Assembly (NCBI GenBank): GCA_946487795.1
Contig: CAMLUN010000008.1
Coordinates: forward strand, 1-36,951
Length of the DNA stretch: 36,951 nt
Direction: 5' to 3'
DNA from: an uncultured Lactobacillus sp.
Lineage (GTDB): Bacteria > Bacillota > Bacilli > Lactobacillales > Lactobacillaceae
This document shows, one piece after another, positions 15,780 to 23,481 of the stretch. Numbering within the stretch: position 1 is the first letter of the stretch; each line of letters starts with the position of its first letter. A program made the translations under genes and the position numbers. A model generated the notes under the pieces. It was given only the letters and a program-made list of their open reading frames with translations, was not told where the DNA came from and did no database searches.

Positions 15780-17810
15780 GTGGCCACAAAAAAAGAAACG
15801 TATGATGCATCGTCAATTCAAGTTTTAAAAGGACTTGAGGCCGTTCGGAAACGACCAGGGATGTATATTGGATCTACAGATTCACGAGGATTGCACCACC
15901 TCGTATACGAAATTGTTGATAATGCAGTGGATGAAGCATTATCTGGTTACGGTGACGAAATTAACGTTACGATTGAAGAAGACAATTCAATTACGGTTCA
16001 GGATCATGGTCGGGGAATGCCTGTAGGAATGCACGCTTCCGGGAAACCGACACCTGAAGTAATTATGACGGTTCTTCATGCTGGTGGTAAGTTTGGTCAA
16101 TCGGACGGTTATAAGACTTCTGGTGGACTTCATGGGGTTGGTGCTTCAGTAGTTAACGCCTTATCGACCAACCTAACTCTAACAATTGTTCGTGATCATG
16201 AACGCTACCAAGAAAAATTTAAGGATGGTGGCCAGCCGATTGGTACCTTAAAAAAACTCGGTCATACAAATGCCGGAAATGGGACAACGGTATCTTTTAA
16301 GCCTGATCCGAGTATTTTTACGACAACTGTCTATGATTACAATACCTTAGCAAATAGGTTGCGGGAGTCTGCCTTTTTGTTAAAGGGGATTAAAATTGTT
16401 CTAACTGATAAGCGGAAGGATCACGAGAAACAAGATATCTTTCAATACAAGGAAGGTATTCAAGAATTTGTTGCCTATCTGAATGAAGGTAAAGATACTT
16501 TAGGAAAGGTTTTATACTTTGATGGTAGCCAGGATGGCGTTGAAGTTGAGGTTGCTGCCCAGTATAATGATGGTTACTCTGAATCATTACTTTCCTTTGT
16601 TAATAATGTTCGCACACCAGATGGCGGAACGCATGAAGCTGGATTTAGGAGTGCTTGGACCAAGACTTTTAATGAGTACGCCCATAAGGTTGGATTGTTG
16701 AAAGATAAGGACAAGAACCTTGAAGGAAGCGATGTTCGTGAGGGACTGACTGCTGTTGTTTCTGTTCGGATTCCTGAACGGATTTTGCAATTTGAAGGAC
16801 AGACAAAGGATAAGCTAGGGACTCCAGAAGCGCGAAAAATTGTGGATTCCATTGTTAGCGAGCAGCTCGGTTATGCGCTAATGGAGAATGGCGATTTTGC
16901 CCAGATGCTGATTCGAAAGTCAATTAAGGCCCGTGAAGCTCGTGAAGCAGCACGAAAGGCAAGAAACCAGGCTCGTGGTGGCAAACGTAAGAGTCGAAAA
17001 GAACGAAACCTTTCTGGGAAACTAACCCCAGCACAATCAAAGAATGCTAAAAAGAATGAATTATTCTTGGTCGAAGGGGATTCTGCTGGTGGTTCTGCAA
17101 AGCAGGGGCGTGACCGAAAATACCAAGCCATTTTACCGTTACGAGGAAAGGTCTTAAATACTGAAAAGGCCAAACTTGATGATGTGTTAAAGAATGAAGA
17201 ACTGAACACAATTATCTATACGGTTGGTGCAGGTGCTGGTTCTGAGTTTAATGTTGAAGATTCAAATTACGACAAAATTATCATTATGACGGATGCCGAT
17301 GATGATGGAGCACATATTCAAATCTTATTATTGACATTCTTCTATAAGTACATGCGGCCAATGATTGAGGCGGGAAAAATTTATATTGCATTACCGCCGT
17401 TATATCGCTTACAAACAGGTCGGGGTGCAAAAACCAAGATCACCTATGCATGGACCAATGATGAATTAACAGAGCTAACCAAGAAGGCTGGAAAAAGTGC
17501 CCAACTGCAACGGTTTAAGGGACTTGGTGAAATGAATGCCGATCAATTATGGGAAACAACAATGAATCCTGAAACACGGACGTTGATTCAGGTACGAATT
17601 GAGGATGCCGAATTAGCTGAACGTCGGGTAACAACTTTAATGGGAAATAAGGTTGAGCCGCGACGGGAGTGGATTGAAGATAATGTTCACTTTACTCTTA
17701 GTGACGATAAAGAATCGGATGAATTAGTGGAGAATAAGGGGCACTTGTCAAACCATAATGAGCAACCACCAAAAACTAAAAAGACTTTTAACCAAGAAGC
17801 ACTTTTTTAG
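15780..17810 (+). CDS. parE: DNA topoisomerase IV subunit B
   Basis: ParE is the ATPase subunit of topoisomerase IV, which unlinks daughter chromosomes. The GHKL ATPase fold shows EIVDNAVDEAL (N48 region), VQDHGRGMPV and GGLHGVGASVVNALS. The Toprim part has EGDSAGGSAKQGRD (E432) and DADDDGAHI. PLRGKVLNTEKA is of the ParE rather than the GyrB type. It has 676 residues. The start is GTG 15780, set by AGAGGGAGG 7 bases upstream. It is followed after 22 bases by parC. Confidence 0.95.
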   Translation: MATKKETYDASSIQVLKGLEAVRKRPGMYIGSTDSRGLHHLVYEIVDNAVDEALSGYGDEINVTIEEDNSITVQDHGRGMPVGMHASGKPTPEVIMTVLHAGGKFGQSDGYKTSGGLHGVGASVVNALSTNLTLTIVRDHERYQEKFKDGGQPIGTLKKLGHTNAGNGTTVSFKPDPSIFTTTVYDYNTLANRLRESAFLLKGIKIVLTDKRKDHEKQDIFQYKEGIQEFVAYLNEGKDTLGKVLYFDGSQDGVEVEVAAQYNDGYSESLLSFVNNVRTPDGGTHEAGFRSAWTKTFNEYAHKVGLLKDKDKNLEGSDVREGLTAVVSVRIPERILQFEGQTKDKLGTPEARKIVDSIVSEQLGYALMENGDFAQMLIRKSIKAREAREAARKARNQARGGKRKSRKERNLSGKLTPAQSKNAKKNELFLVEGDSAGGSAKQGRDRKYQAILPLRGKVLNTEKAKLDDVLKNEELNTIIYTVGAGAGSEFNVEDSNYDKIIIMTDADDDGAHIQILLLTFFYKYMRPMIEAGKIYIALPPLYRLQTGRGAKTKITYAWTNDELTELTKKAGKSAQLQRFKGLGEMNADQLWETTMNPETRTLIQVRIEDAELAERRVTTLMGNKVEPRREWIEDNVHFTLSDDKESDELVENKGHLSNHNEQPPKTKKTFNQEALF

Positions 17811-17832
17811 GTAAGAAGAAAGGAACATTATA

Positions 17833-20304
17833 GTGAGAGACGGTAAAATTGAAAAAATGACTTTGGAACAATTGATGGGGGATCGTTTTGGTCGTTATTC
17901 AAAGTCAATTATTCAAGAACGGGCATTGCCTGATATTCGGGATGGCTTGAAGCCAGTTCAACGACGGATCTTATTTGCAATGAATAAGGATGGAAATACC
18001 TACGATAAGGGATTTCGGAAATCAGCAAAGTCCGTTGGTAACGTTATGGGGAATTTTCACCCCCACGGAGATAGTTCAATTTACGAAGCTCTAGTTCGTC
18101 TAAGTCAAGATTGGAAGCTTCGAGAACCATTAATTGAAATGCACGGGAATAATGGTTCAATGGATGGTGATCCAGCTGCAGCAATGAGATATACGGAAGC
18201 GCGGTTAAGCAAAATTGCTGGGTTGATGCTTCAGGACATTGACAAAGATACCGTTGAAATGACGTTAAACTTTGATGATACCGAAAAGGAACCAACAGTT
18301 TTACCAGCGCGGATTCCTAACCTTCTTGTTAATGGTGCTACCGGTATTTCAGCAGGATACGCAACGGAAATACCAACGCATAACCTCGGGGAAGTATTGG
18401 ACGCTTTGGTTTATCTCCTAAATAATCCAGATGCAAGTTTGGAGAAACTAATGGAATTTATTCCGGGCCCCGATTTTCCAACTGGGGGAATTATTCAGGG
18501 AATTGACGGTATTCGAAAGGCTTATCAAACAGGGCGGGGACGAATCGTTGTCCGTGCTAGAACTGAGATTGAAACTCTTCGAGGTGGCCGCCAACAAATT
18601 AACGTAACTGAAATTCCTTATGAGGTTAATAAAGCCCAATTAGTTAAGCGGATCAATGATCTCCGTCTAGCTAAAAAGGTGGAAGGAATTGCTGAAGCAC
18701 GTGATGAAACTGATCGTAGCGGTCTACGGATTGCCATCGAGTTGAAACGCGGAGCTAATGCCCAGGGAATCCTTAATTATCTTCTCAAAAATACTGATTT
18801 GCAAATCAACTACAATTTCAATATGGTTGCAATTGATGAGCAGCGGCCAATGCGAGTAGGGTTAAAACGAATTTTGATCTCGTATCTTTCCTTCCAGAAA
18901 CAGATTATTCGTCGGCGAACACAATTTAACCTAAATAATGCTCAACATCGTCTCCACATTGTTGAAGGATTGATTAAAGCTTTATCAATCTTGGATCAAG
19001 TAATTAAGACTATTCGTGGAAGTAAAAATCGCAAAGATGCCAAGGAGAACCTGATTAACCAATATGCATTCTCCGCGGAACAAGCAGAAGCAATTGTTAC
19101 CCTGCAGCTTTATCGGTTAACGAATACCGATGTTACTGAGCTCAAGGATGAGCAGAAAAAGTTAAACCAGCAAATTGAAGAATTCCAATTGATCTTAACG
19201 AATGACCAAGAATTGGCTAATGTTTTACGGAGAGAAATGTTAGCAATTAAAAAGGAATTTGGTAATCCGCGGCGGACAAAGATTGAAAGCCATGTAGAGA
19301 AGTTAAGGGTTGATACTAAAGTAACGGTAGCAAAAGAAGATGTTATCCTCTTGGTTTCTCACGCGGGATATATTAAGCGGTCAAGCGTGCGCTCATTTAA
19401 GGCATCACCAATAGACGAAAACGGTCTTCGTGAAGATGATTATCCGATTCTAATCCAGCAAACAAATACTTTAGCGCACTTATTTATGTTTACCAATCTT
19501 GGGAATGTCATTTACCGACCTGTCCATGAAATTACTGATGCTCGGTGGAAAGACACTGGAGAACATATTTCACAGACAATTGGTTTAGCAGAAAATGAGC
19601 ATATTATAAAAGCAATGGTCTTTGATAAGCTGGATCAGCCAGGAACCATCATTATGGGAACTAGTGACGGTCAAATTAAGCAATCGGCATTTACAGACTA
19701 TAAGCCGGGAAGTCGTTATAAGAGTCGAACAACAACTGGAATTAAGTTGAAGAGCGATGAAGCTAGATTAGTAAGTGTTGATTATTATGAACCAACAAAT
19801 GAAAACCGGTCACTCCTAGTCATTAGTCATGAAGGATATGCGGTTCGGTTTGATGTCGATGATGTTCCTGTTACTGGTTTAAGAACTGGTGGTGTTCGGG
19901 CAATAAACTTGAAAGATGATGACTATGCCACCGACTATACTCTTGTTTCTGAAGGTCAAAACTTGGCAATGATTACCCAACGTGGTGCCTTTAAGGAAAT
20001 GGCAAGTTCTGAAATTGAAACAGGAGCGCGTGCTCGTCGTGGAGAATTAGTAATCCATAGAATTAAGAATCACCCTCATAAAATTGTTGACTTCTTGGCT
20101 TATGATCCAGATAAGCATGATGTTCTTGAAATTATTACTGATCGACCTGCTTTCCAGGATGTTGCAGTAGATGATCACCACCTTGGAACCGCTAAATCAA
20201 ACGGAACATTTGTTGTTGATACTGACACACAAGGGACACCTGTAAAATTAAGGCGTAAAAAGGTTAATGTCCTAAATGAAGAGCCAGTAAACCAGGAGAA
20301 TTAA
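17833..20304 (+). CDS. parC: DNA topoisomerase IV subunit A
   Basis: ParC is the DNA-cutting subunit of topoisomerase IV. The winged-helix/tower part has the nucleophile Y120 in AAMRYTEARLS. In the quinolone region HPHGDSSIYEAL the residues S81 and E85 are those of sensitive enzymes (as Ser80 and Glu84 in S. aureus). The C-terminal half is a degenerate beta-pinwheel with repeats such as VILLVSHAGYIKRSS and LAMITQRGAFKEM. It has 823 residues, the normal length. The start is GTG with AAAGGA 8 bases upstream. It is transcribed with parE. Confidence 0.95.
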   Translation: MRDGKIEKMTLEQLMGDRFGRYSKSIIQERALPDIRDGLKPVQRRILFAMNKDGNTYDKGFRKSAKSVGNVMGNFHPHGDSSIYEALVRLSQDWKLREPLIEMHGNNGSMDGDPAAAMRYTEARLSKIAGLMLQDIDKDTVEMTLNFDDTEKEPTVLPARIPNLLVNGATGISAGYATEIPTHNLGEVLDALVYLLNNPDASLEKLMEFIPGPDFPTGGIIQGIDGIRKAYQTGRGRIVVRARTEIETLRGGRQQINVTEIPYEVNKAQLVKRINDLRLAKKVEGIAEARDETDRSGLRIAIELKRGANAQGILNYLLKNTDLQINYNFNMVAIDEQRPMRVGLKRILISYLSFQKQIIRRRTQFNLNNAQHRLHIVEGLIKALSILDQVIKTIRGSKNRKDAKENLINQYAFSAEQAEAIVTLQLYRLTNTDVTELKDEQKKLNQQIEEFQLILTNDQELANVLRREMLAIKKEFGNPRRTKIESHVEKLRVDTKVTVAKEDVILLVSHAGYIKRSSVRSFKASPIDENGLREDDYPILIQQTNTLAHLFMFTNLGNVIYRPVHEITDARWKDTGEHISQTIGLAENEHIIKAMVFDKLDQPGTIIMGTSDGQIKQSAFTDYKPGSRYKSRTTTGIKLKSDEARLVSVDYYEPTNENRSLLVISHEGYAVRFDVDDVPVTGLRTGGVRAINLKDDDYATDYTLVSEGQNLAMITQRGAFKEMASSEIETGARARRGELVIHRIKNHPHKIVDFLAYDPDKHDVLEIITDRPAFQDVAVDDHHLGTAKSNGTFVVDTDTQGTPVKLRRKKVNVLNEEPVNQEN

Positions 20305-20333
20305 TAATCTTTCTATACTTTTATTTGTTTTCT

Positions 20334-20358
20334 GTGAGATATTTTATAATTATCTCAC
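20334..20358. promoter_or_regulatory. Perfect 8-bp palindrome arms enclosing a TATAAT, upstream of ppaC
   Basis: GTGAGATA (20334-20341) and TATCTCAC (20351-20358) flank a 9-base centre that contains TATAAT at 20345-20350. No T-run follows, so it does not look like a terminator for parC. It may be an operator over a -10 box, or an mRNA stem. Confidence 0.45.
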
Positions 20359-20374
20359 CAAGTTAGGACTTCCA

Positions 20375-20383
20375 TGATAGAAT
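20375..20383 (+). promoter_or_regulatory. Extended -10 promoter of ppaC
   Basis: TGATAGAAT fits an extended -10 element (TGn followed by TAGAAT at 20378-20383). No good -35 is seen. It would give a leader of about 60 bases ending in the strong AGGAGG of ppaC. Confidence 0.5.
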
Positions 20384-20451
20384 AGAAAGCGTAGATTGTT
20401 TCATGTCTTAGTATTTGCGGACAATATCGAAACAAACAGGAGGAATTTTAA

Positions 20452-21387
20452 ATGAGTAACAAAGAATTAGTTTTTGGTCATCAGAATCCAGATACTGATG
20501 CGATTACAGCTGCAATGGCTTTCTCATACTTTCAAAATCAATTAGGTTACGAAACCGAAGCTGTTGCTCTTGGTGAACCTAACGACGAAACAAAGTATGC
20601 TTTAGATCACTTTGGGATGAAGGCACCTCGAGTTGTTAAGACCGTTGCAAATGAAGTTGACAAGGTTATGCTTGTTGACCATAACGAACCACAACAAAGT
20701 GTTAGTGATCTTGATAAGGTTACAGTTACTCACTTGGTTGATCACCACCGAATTGCTAACTTTAACACTGCTCAACCACTTTGGATTACTGCTCGTCCAT
20801 ATGGTTGTGTAAGCACGATTATTACTGAATTATTCCAAGAAAAGCACATTAATATTCCAGCAAACCTTGCCGGGATGATGCTTTCAGCAATTATTTCAGA
20901 CACATTGATTTTGAAGTCACCAACCACAACCGATCATGACCGTGAAGCTGTTAAGTACTTGGCAAAGATCGCTGGTGTTGAAGACTATGAAAAGTACGGG
21001 ATCGACATGTTGAAGGCCGGCACTAACATTGCTAAGAAGACAGATAACGAAATCGTTGATGGTGATGCTAAGACATTTGAACTTGGCGGTACTAAGTTAC
21101 GGATCGGCCAAGTTAATACTGTTGACTTAGATGACGTCTTCTCCCGTCAAGCTGATCTTGAAAAGGAAATGCACAATTTAATGGATCAAAATGGTTACGA
21201 GACCTTTGTATTAATGGTTACTAACATTTTGAACAGCGATACTGACCTCTTTGTTGTTGGTGATCACACTGATACAGTTGAAAAGGCCTTTGGTAAGAAG
21301 CTTGATAACAAGCGGATGAACTTACCAGGTGTTGTTTCCCGGAAGAAGCAAGTTGTTCCTCCATTGACAGACGCTTTTGAAGGATAA
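20452..21387 (+). CDS. ppaC: Manganese-dependent inorganic pyrophosphatase
   Basis: This family II pyrophosphatase hydrolyses pyrophosphate to two phosphates and pulls biosynthetic reactions forward. It belongs to the DHH phosphoesterases: metal ligands are visible in [14 protein letters not shown] (H10, D14, D16), in LVDHNEP, in the DHH motif [10 protein letters not shown] (D97, H98, H99) and in [16 protein letters not shown]. The C-terminal [10 protein letters not shown] binds phosphate. It has 311 residues with no regulatory CBS insert. Codon use (GGT, GAA, CGT, AAG dominant) looks like that of a highly expressed gene, and the ribosome binding site is strong. Confidence 0.96.
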   Translation: MSNKELVFGHQNPDTDAITAAMAFSYFQNQLGYETEAVALGEPNDETKYALDHFGMKAPRVVKTVANEVDKVMLVDHNEPQQSVSDLDKVTVTHLVDHHRIANFNTAQPLWITARPYGCVSTIITELFQEKHINIPANLAGMMLSAIISDTLILKSPTTTDHDREAVKYLAKIAGVEDYEKYGIDMLKAGTNIAKKTDNEIVDGDAKTFELGGTKLRIGQVNTVDLDDVFSRQADLEKEMHNLMDQNGYETFVLMVTNILNSDTDLFVVGDHTDTVEKAFGKKLDNKRMNLPGVVSRKKQVVPPLTDAFEG

Positions 21388-21439
21388 TAACTTTATTTCT
21401 TTAATCGTTAGCATTTAATTTAATAATGCAATAAAGTGA

Positions 21440-21487
21440 AAAACTCCTATAATAAGGTATTAAATTATTCTTATTATGGGAGTTTTA
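21440..21487 (+). terminator. Hairpin after ppaC that contains the ribosome binding site of the GNAT gene
   Basis: ACTCCTATAATAAG pairs with CTTATTATGGGAGT over 14 pairs (one G-T) around a 13-base loop, with A residues before and TTTTATTT after. The GGGAG needed by the following gene (ATG 21491) lies in the right arm, as in the dprA case. Confidence 0.8.
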
Positions 21488-21490
21488 TTT

Positions 21491-21987
21491 ATGGAGTTTG
21501 AATTTTCACTTGCAAACGAGAAGGACCTGCCAAGAATTGTCGATATTTATAATCAGATCATCCCATCTCGCCTTGCTACTGCTGATCTAGAGCCAGTAAC
21601 TGTTGCGGAGCGAGAAGCATGGTATCACTCATTTACCAAGACCCATCCATTATGGGTTATTAAAAATAACGAGCAAAAGGTGGTAGGCTGGGTAGGGCTT
21701 GAACCATTTTATGGTCGGGCGGCCTATGAGCATACCTGTGAAATAGCAATTTATATTGATAAGAGTGTTCGACATCATGGCCTTGGAACACAAGCAATTA
21801 ATTTTGTGATCAGTCAATTACCTCAACTAGGAATCACAGCAATTGTAGCCTATATTTTGGTCATAATTTGCCAAGTTTAGGATTATTCAAATCATTTCAT
21901 TTTACAGAATGGGGAAGACTACCTCGAGTAGCAGAACTTGATGGCGTTCAGCGGGACCTCATAATAATGGGGAGAAGGTTTGACTAG
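21491..21987 (+). pseudogene. GNAT acetyltransferase (phosphinothricin acetyltransferase-like), frameshifted
   Basis: The protein starts MEFEFSLANEKDLPRIVDIYNQ and has the acetyl-CoA motif A (EIAIYIDKSVRHHGLGTQAI), typical of the PAT-type GNAT branch. The open frame ends early at 21880 after [11 protein letters not shown]. Reading on with one extra base at the T-run 21855-21858 restores family sequence: [13 protein letters not shown], then [21 protein letters not shown] up to a stop at 21987, the normal length of about 165 residues. So one T appears to have been lost. The last helix and strand of the GNAT fold, including part of the substrate site, are lost without a shift. A sequencing error in the homopolymer is possible. 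Confidence 0.8.
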
Positions 21988-22028
21988 AAGTAGCTTTATA
22001 TATCTACTAACTTAATCTAAAATACTGG

Positions 22029-22056
22029 TTGACAAATATTAGAATATGATTAAAAT
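22029..22056 (+). promoter_or_regulatory. Promoter of the araT leader and operon
   Basis: A perfect TTGACA (22029-22034) and TAAAAT (22051-22056) are separated by 16 bp. The transcript should start near 22063, only about 9 bases before the ribosome binding site of the leader peptide and about 230 bases before araT. Confidence 0.75.
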
Positions 22057-22085
22057 AATTAGTAATTACTGAAAGGAGGAACACA

Positions 22086-22145
22086 ATGATGAATGCTTTG
22101 ATTCAATCAAATATTAAAGCGTATGCCTTCTGGTTTAGCGATTAA
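22086..22145 (+). CDS. Aromatic leader peptide of the araT operon (19 residues)
   Basis: A short frame, MMNALIQSNIKAYAFWFSD, starts at ATG 22086 (or 22089) behind a strong AAAGGAGG (22072-22079). Near its end come Tyr (22122-22124), Phe (22128-22130), Trp (22131-22133) and Phe (22134-22136), four aromatic codons in five. The Trp-Phe-Ser codons form the left arm of the first hairpin of the downstream leader RNA. It is followed by an aromatic aminotransferase gene. This is what is expected of a ribosome-controlled attenuation peptide. It is not conserved in any family I know. Confidence 0.7.
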   Translation: MMNALIQSNIKAYAFWFSD

Positions 22146-22281
22146 TTATCCGCTAACCAGCAGTGCTCTTCATTGTGCGTTCCCGGATAGTTGTTAATCT
22201 TAAACCATCCGGGGCTCTACTAATTCTGACTTAGTCATTACAGTCCTGGATGGATTATAACCATCGAGGACTTTTTATTTT
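22130..22281 (+). promoter_or_regulatory. Transcription attenuator of araT with alternating pairings and terminator
   Basis: Six segments can pair in two exclusive ways. A CTGGTTTAGCG (22130-22140) pairs with the end of B, CGCTAACCAG (22151-22160), as 10 pairs with one bulge. C TCCCGGAT (22181-22188) pairs with ATCCGGGG (22207-22214). E GTCCTGGATGG (22243-22253) pairs with F CCATCGAGGAC (22261-22271; one mismatch) and is followed by TTTTTATTTT, an intrinsic terminator. In the other state B GATTAATTATCC (22140-22151) pairs with GGATAGTTGTTAATC (22185-22199), and D CCATCCGGGGC (22205-22215) pairs over 11 positions with E. A ribosome held on the Tyr/Phe/Trp codons would cover A and favour the second, open state. 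No T-box sequence is present. This fills the 306 bases between the GNAT pseudogene and araT. Confidence 0.7.
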
Positions 22282-22293
22282 GGAGGGAAAATT

Positions 22294-23478
22294 ATGCCAA
22301 CTACTAAGTCACAATTATTAAATAACTTGAATACGAATTTCGGTCGATTAAAGCCAGTGGGAATCCGGGAGTTTGATTACAAGGCTAGTGCAATTCCTGG
22401 GATCATTAAATTAACGCTTGGAGAACCTGATTTTAACGTTCCTGAGGTGATGAAAAAGGCAGCAATTGATAGTATTGAAAACAATGATTCTCACTATGCA
22501 CCAGGTAGCGGATCCATTCAATTACGGAAAGCAATCGCCAAATTTATGGCAGATCGGTATGGACTAACTTATGATCCAACAAATGAAATTGCTGTAACGG
22601 TTGGGGCAACTGAAGGAATTTATGCTTCACTATCAGCCTTAGTCAATCCGGGGGATGAAGTTTTAATTACTACCCCAACTTTCCCGTTATACATGGCAGT
22701 AACGACTATTCTTGGCGGAAAACCCGTTGAAATCAACACTAGTAATGACCAGTTTGTTCTAACACCTGAAAGGCTCCGTCAAGTAATTGCTGAACATCCC
22801 AATGCCAAAGCAATTATCTTAAATTACCCGTCAAACCCAACCGGAGTAACCTATACTCGTGAGCAGATTCAACAGTTGGCAACTGCAATTGACAAAACCA
22901 ATTTAGTTGTCATTGCGGATGAAATATACTCAGAATTAGTTTACAGTGGACATCATACTTTGATTGCGGAATTTATCCCGGGACAAACCTTAGTCTTAAA
23001 TGGAGCTTCAAAGTCACAAGCAATGACTGGGTACCGGGTTGGCTTTATTGCAGGACCACAAGAATTGATGAAGCCGGTCTCTGCCATTCATGCCATGATG
23101 GTTACCGCTGCTGCAGATCCAATGATGGCAGCGGCAGCTAAAGGCTTTGCCAGTGAAGAAGGTAAGCAAGCTACCCTAGAAATGAAGGCAGCTTACAAGC
23201 AGCGCCGTGATACCTTAGTTCCGGCATTACGCGAGCTCGGCTTTGAAATTACTAACCCTAATGGAGCTTTTTATGTCTTTGCTAAATTACCAGAACGTTT
23301 TGGAACCGATGATGTGAAATTTGCTACTGAACTGGCTGAGCAAGGAAAAGTCGCTGTAATTCCTGGATCATACTTTGGGGCTGGTGGTAGTGGCTACCTA
23401 AGAATTAGTTACGCAACAAGCATGGCGGATATTGAGGAAGCAATTAGACGAATTAGCCAATTTGTAAAGGAGGACTAG
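22294..23478 (+). CDS. araT: Aromatic amino acid aminotransferase (AraT-like)
   Basis: A PLP-dependent fold type I aminotransferase of 394 residues. The N-terminal IREFDYKASAIPGIIKLTLGEPDF is close to AraT of Lactococcus, which moves the amino group of Phe, Tyr, Trp (and Leu, Met) to 2-oxoglutarate. The PLP lysine is K240 in LNGASKSQAMTGYRVGF. Also visible are YPSNPTGVTY (cofactor contact), VIADEIYSELVY (Asp and Tyr that hold PLP) and the C-terminal GYLRISYATS with the Arg for the substrate carboxylate. GGAGGG lies just after the attenuator T-run. Three bases separate it from the next gene, so the two are probably translated together. Substrate range is inferred from family and leader peptide. 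Confidence 0.88.
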   Translation: MPTTKSQLLNNLNTNFGRLKPVGIREFDYKASAIPGIIKLTLGEPDFNVPEVMKKAAIDSIENNDSHYAPGSGSIQLRKAIAKFMADRYGLTYDPTNEIAVTVGATEGIYASLSALVNPGDEVLITTPTFPLYMAVTTILGGKPVEINTSNDQFVLTPERLRQVIAEHPNAKAIILNYPSNPTGVTYTREQIQQLATAIDKTNLVVIADEIYSELVYSGHHTLIAEFIPGQTLVLNGASKSQAMTGYRVGFIAGPQELMKPVSAIHAMMVTAAADPMMAAAAKGFASEEGKQATLEMKAAYKQRRDTLVPALRELGFEITNPNGAFYVFAKLPERFGTDDVKFATELAEQGKVAVIPGSYFGAGGSGYLRISYATSMADIEEAIRRISQFVKED

Positions 23479-23481
23479 CCA

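Noticed and set aside
16574..17209. Long minus-strand frames inside parE
   Set aside because: They are shadows of a strongly conserved coding gene, have no start signals, and show Ser/Phe-rich nonsense translation.
22063..22293. T-box or TRAP control of araT
   Set aside because: No AGGGTGGNACCGCG-type sequence and no series of GAG/TAG triplets is present; the leader peptide and alternative stems explain the region better.
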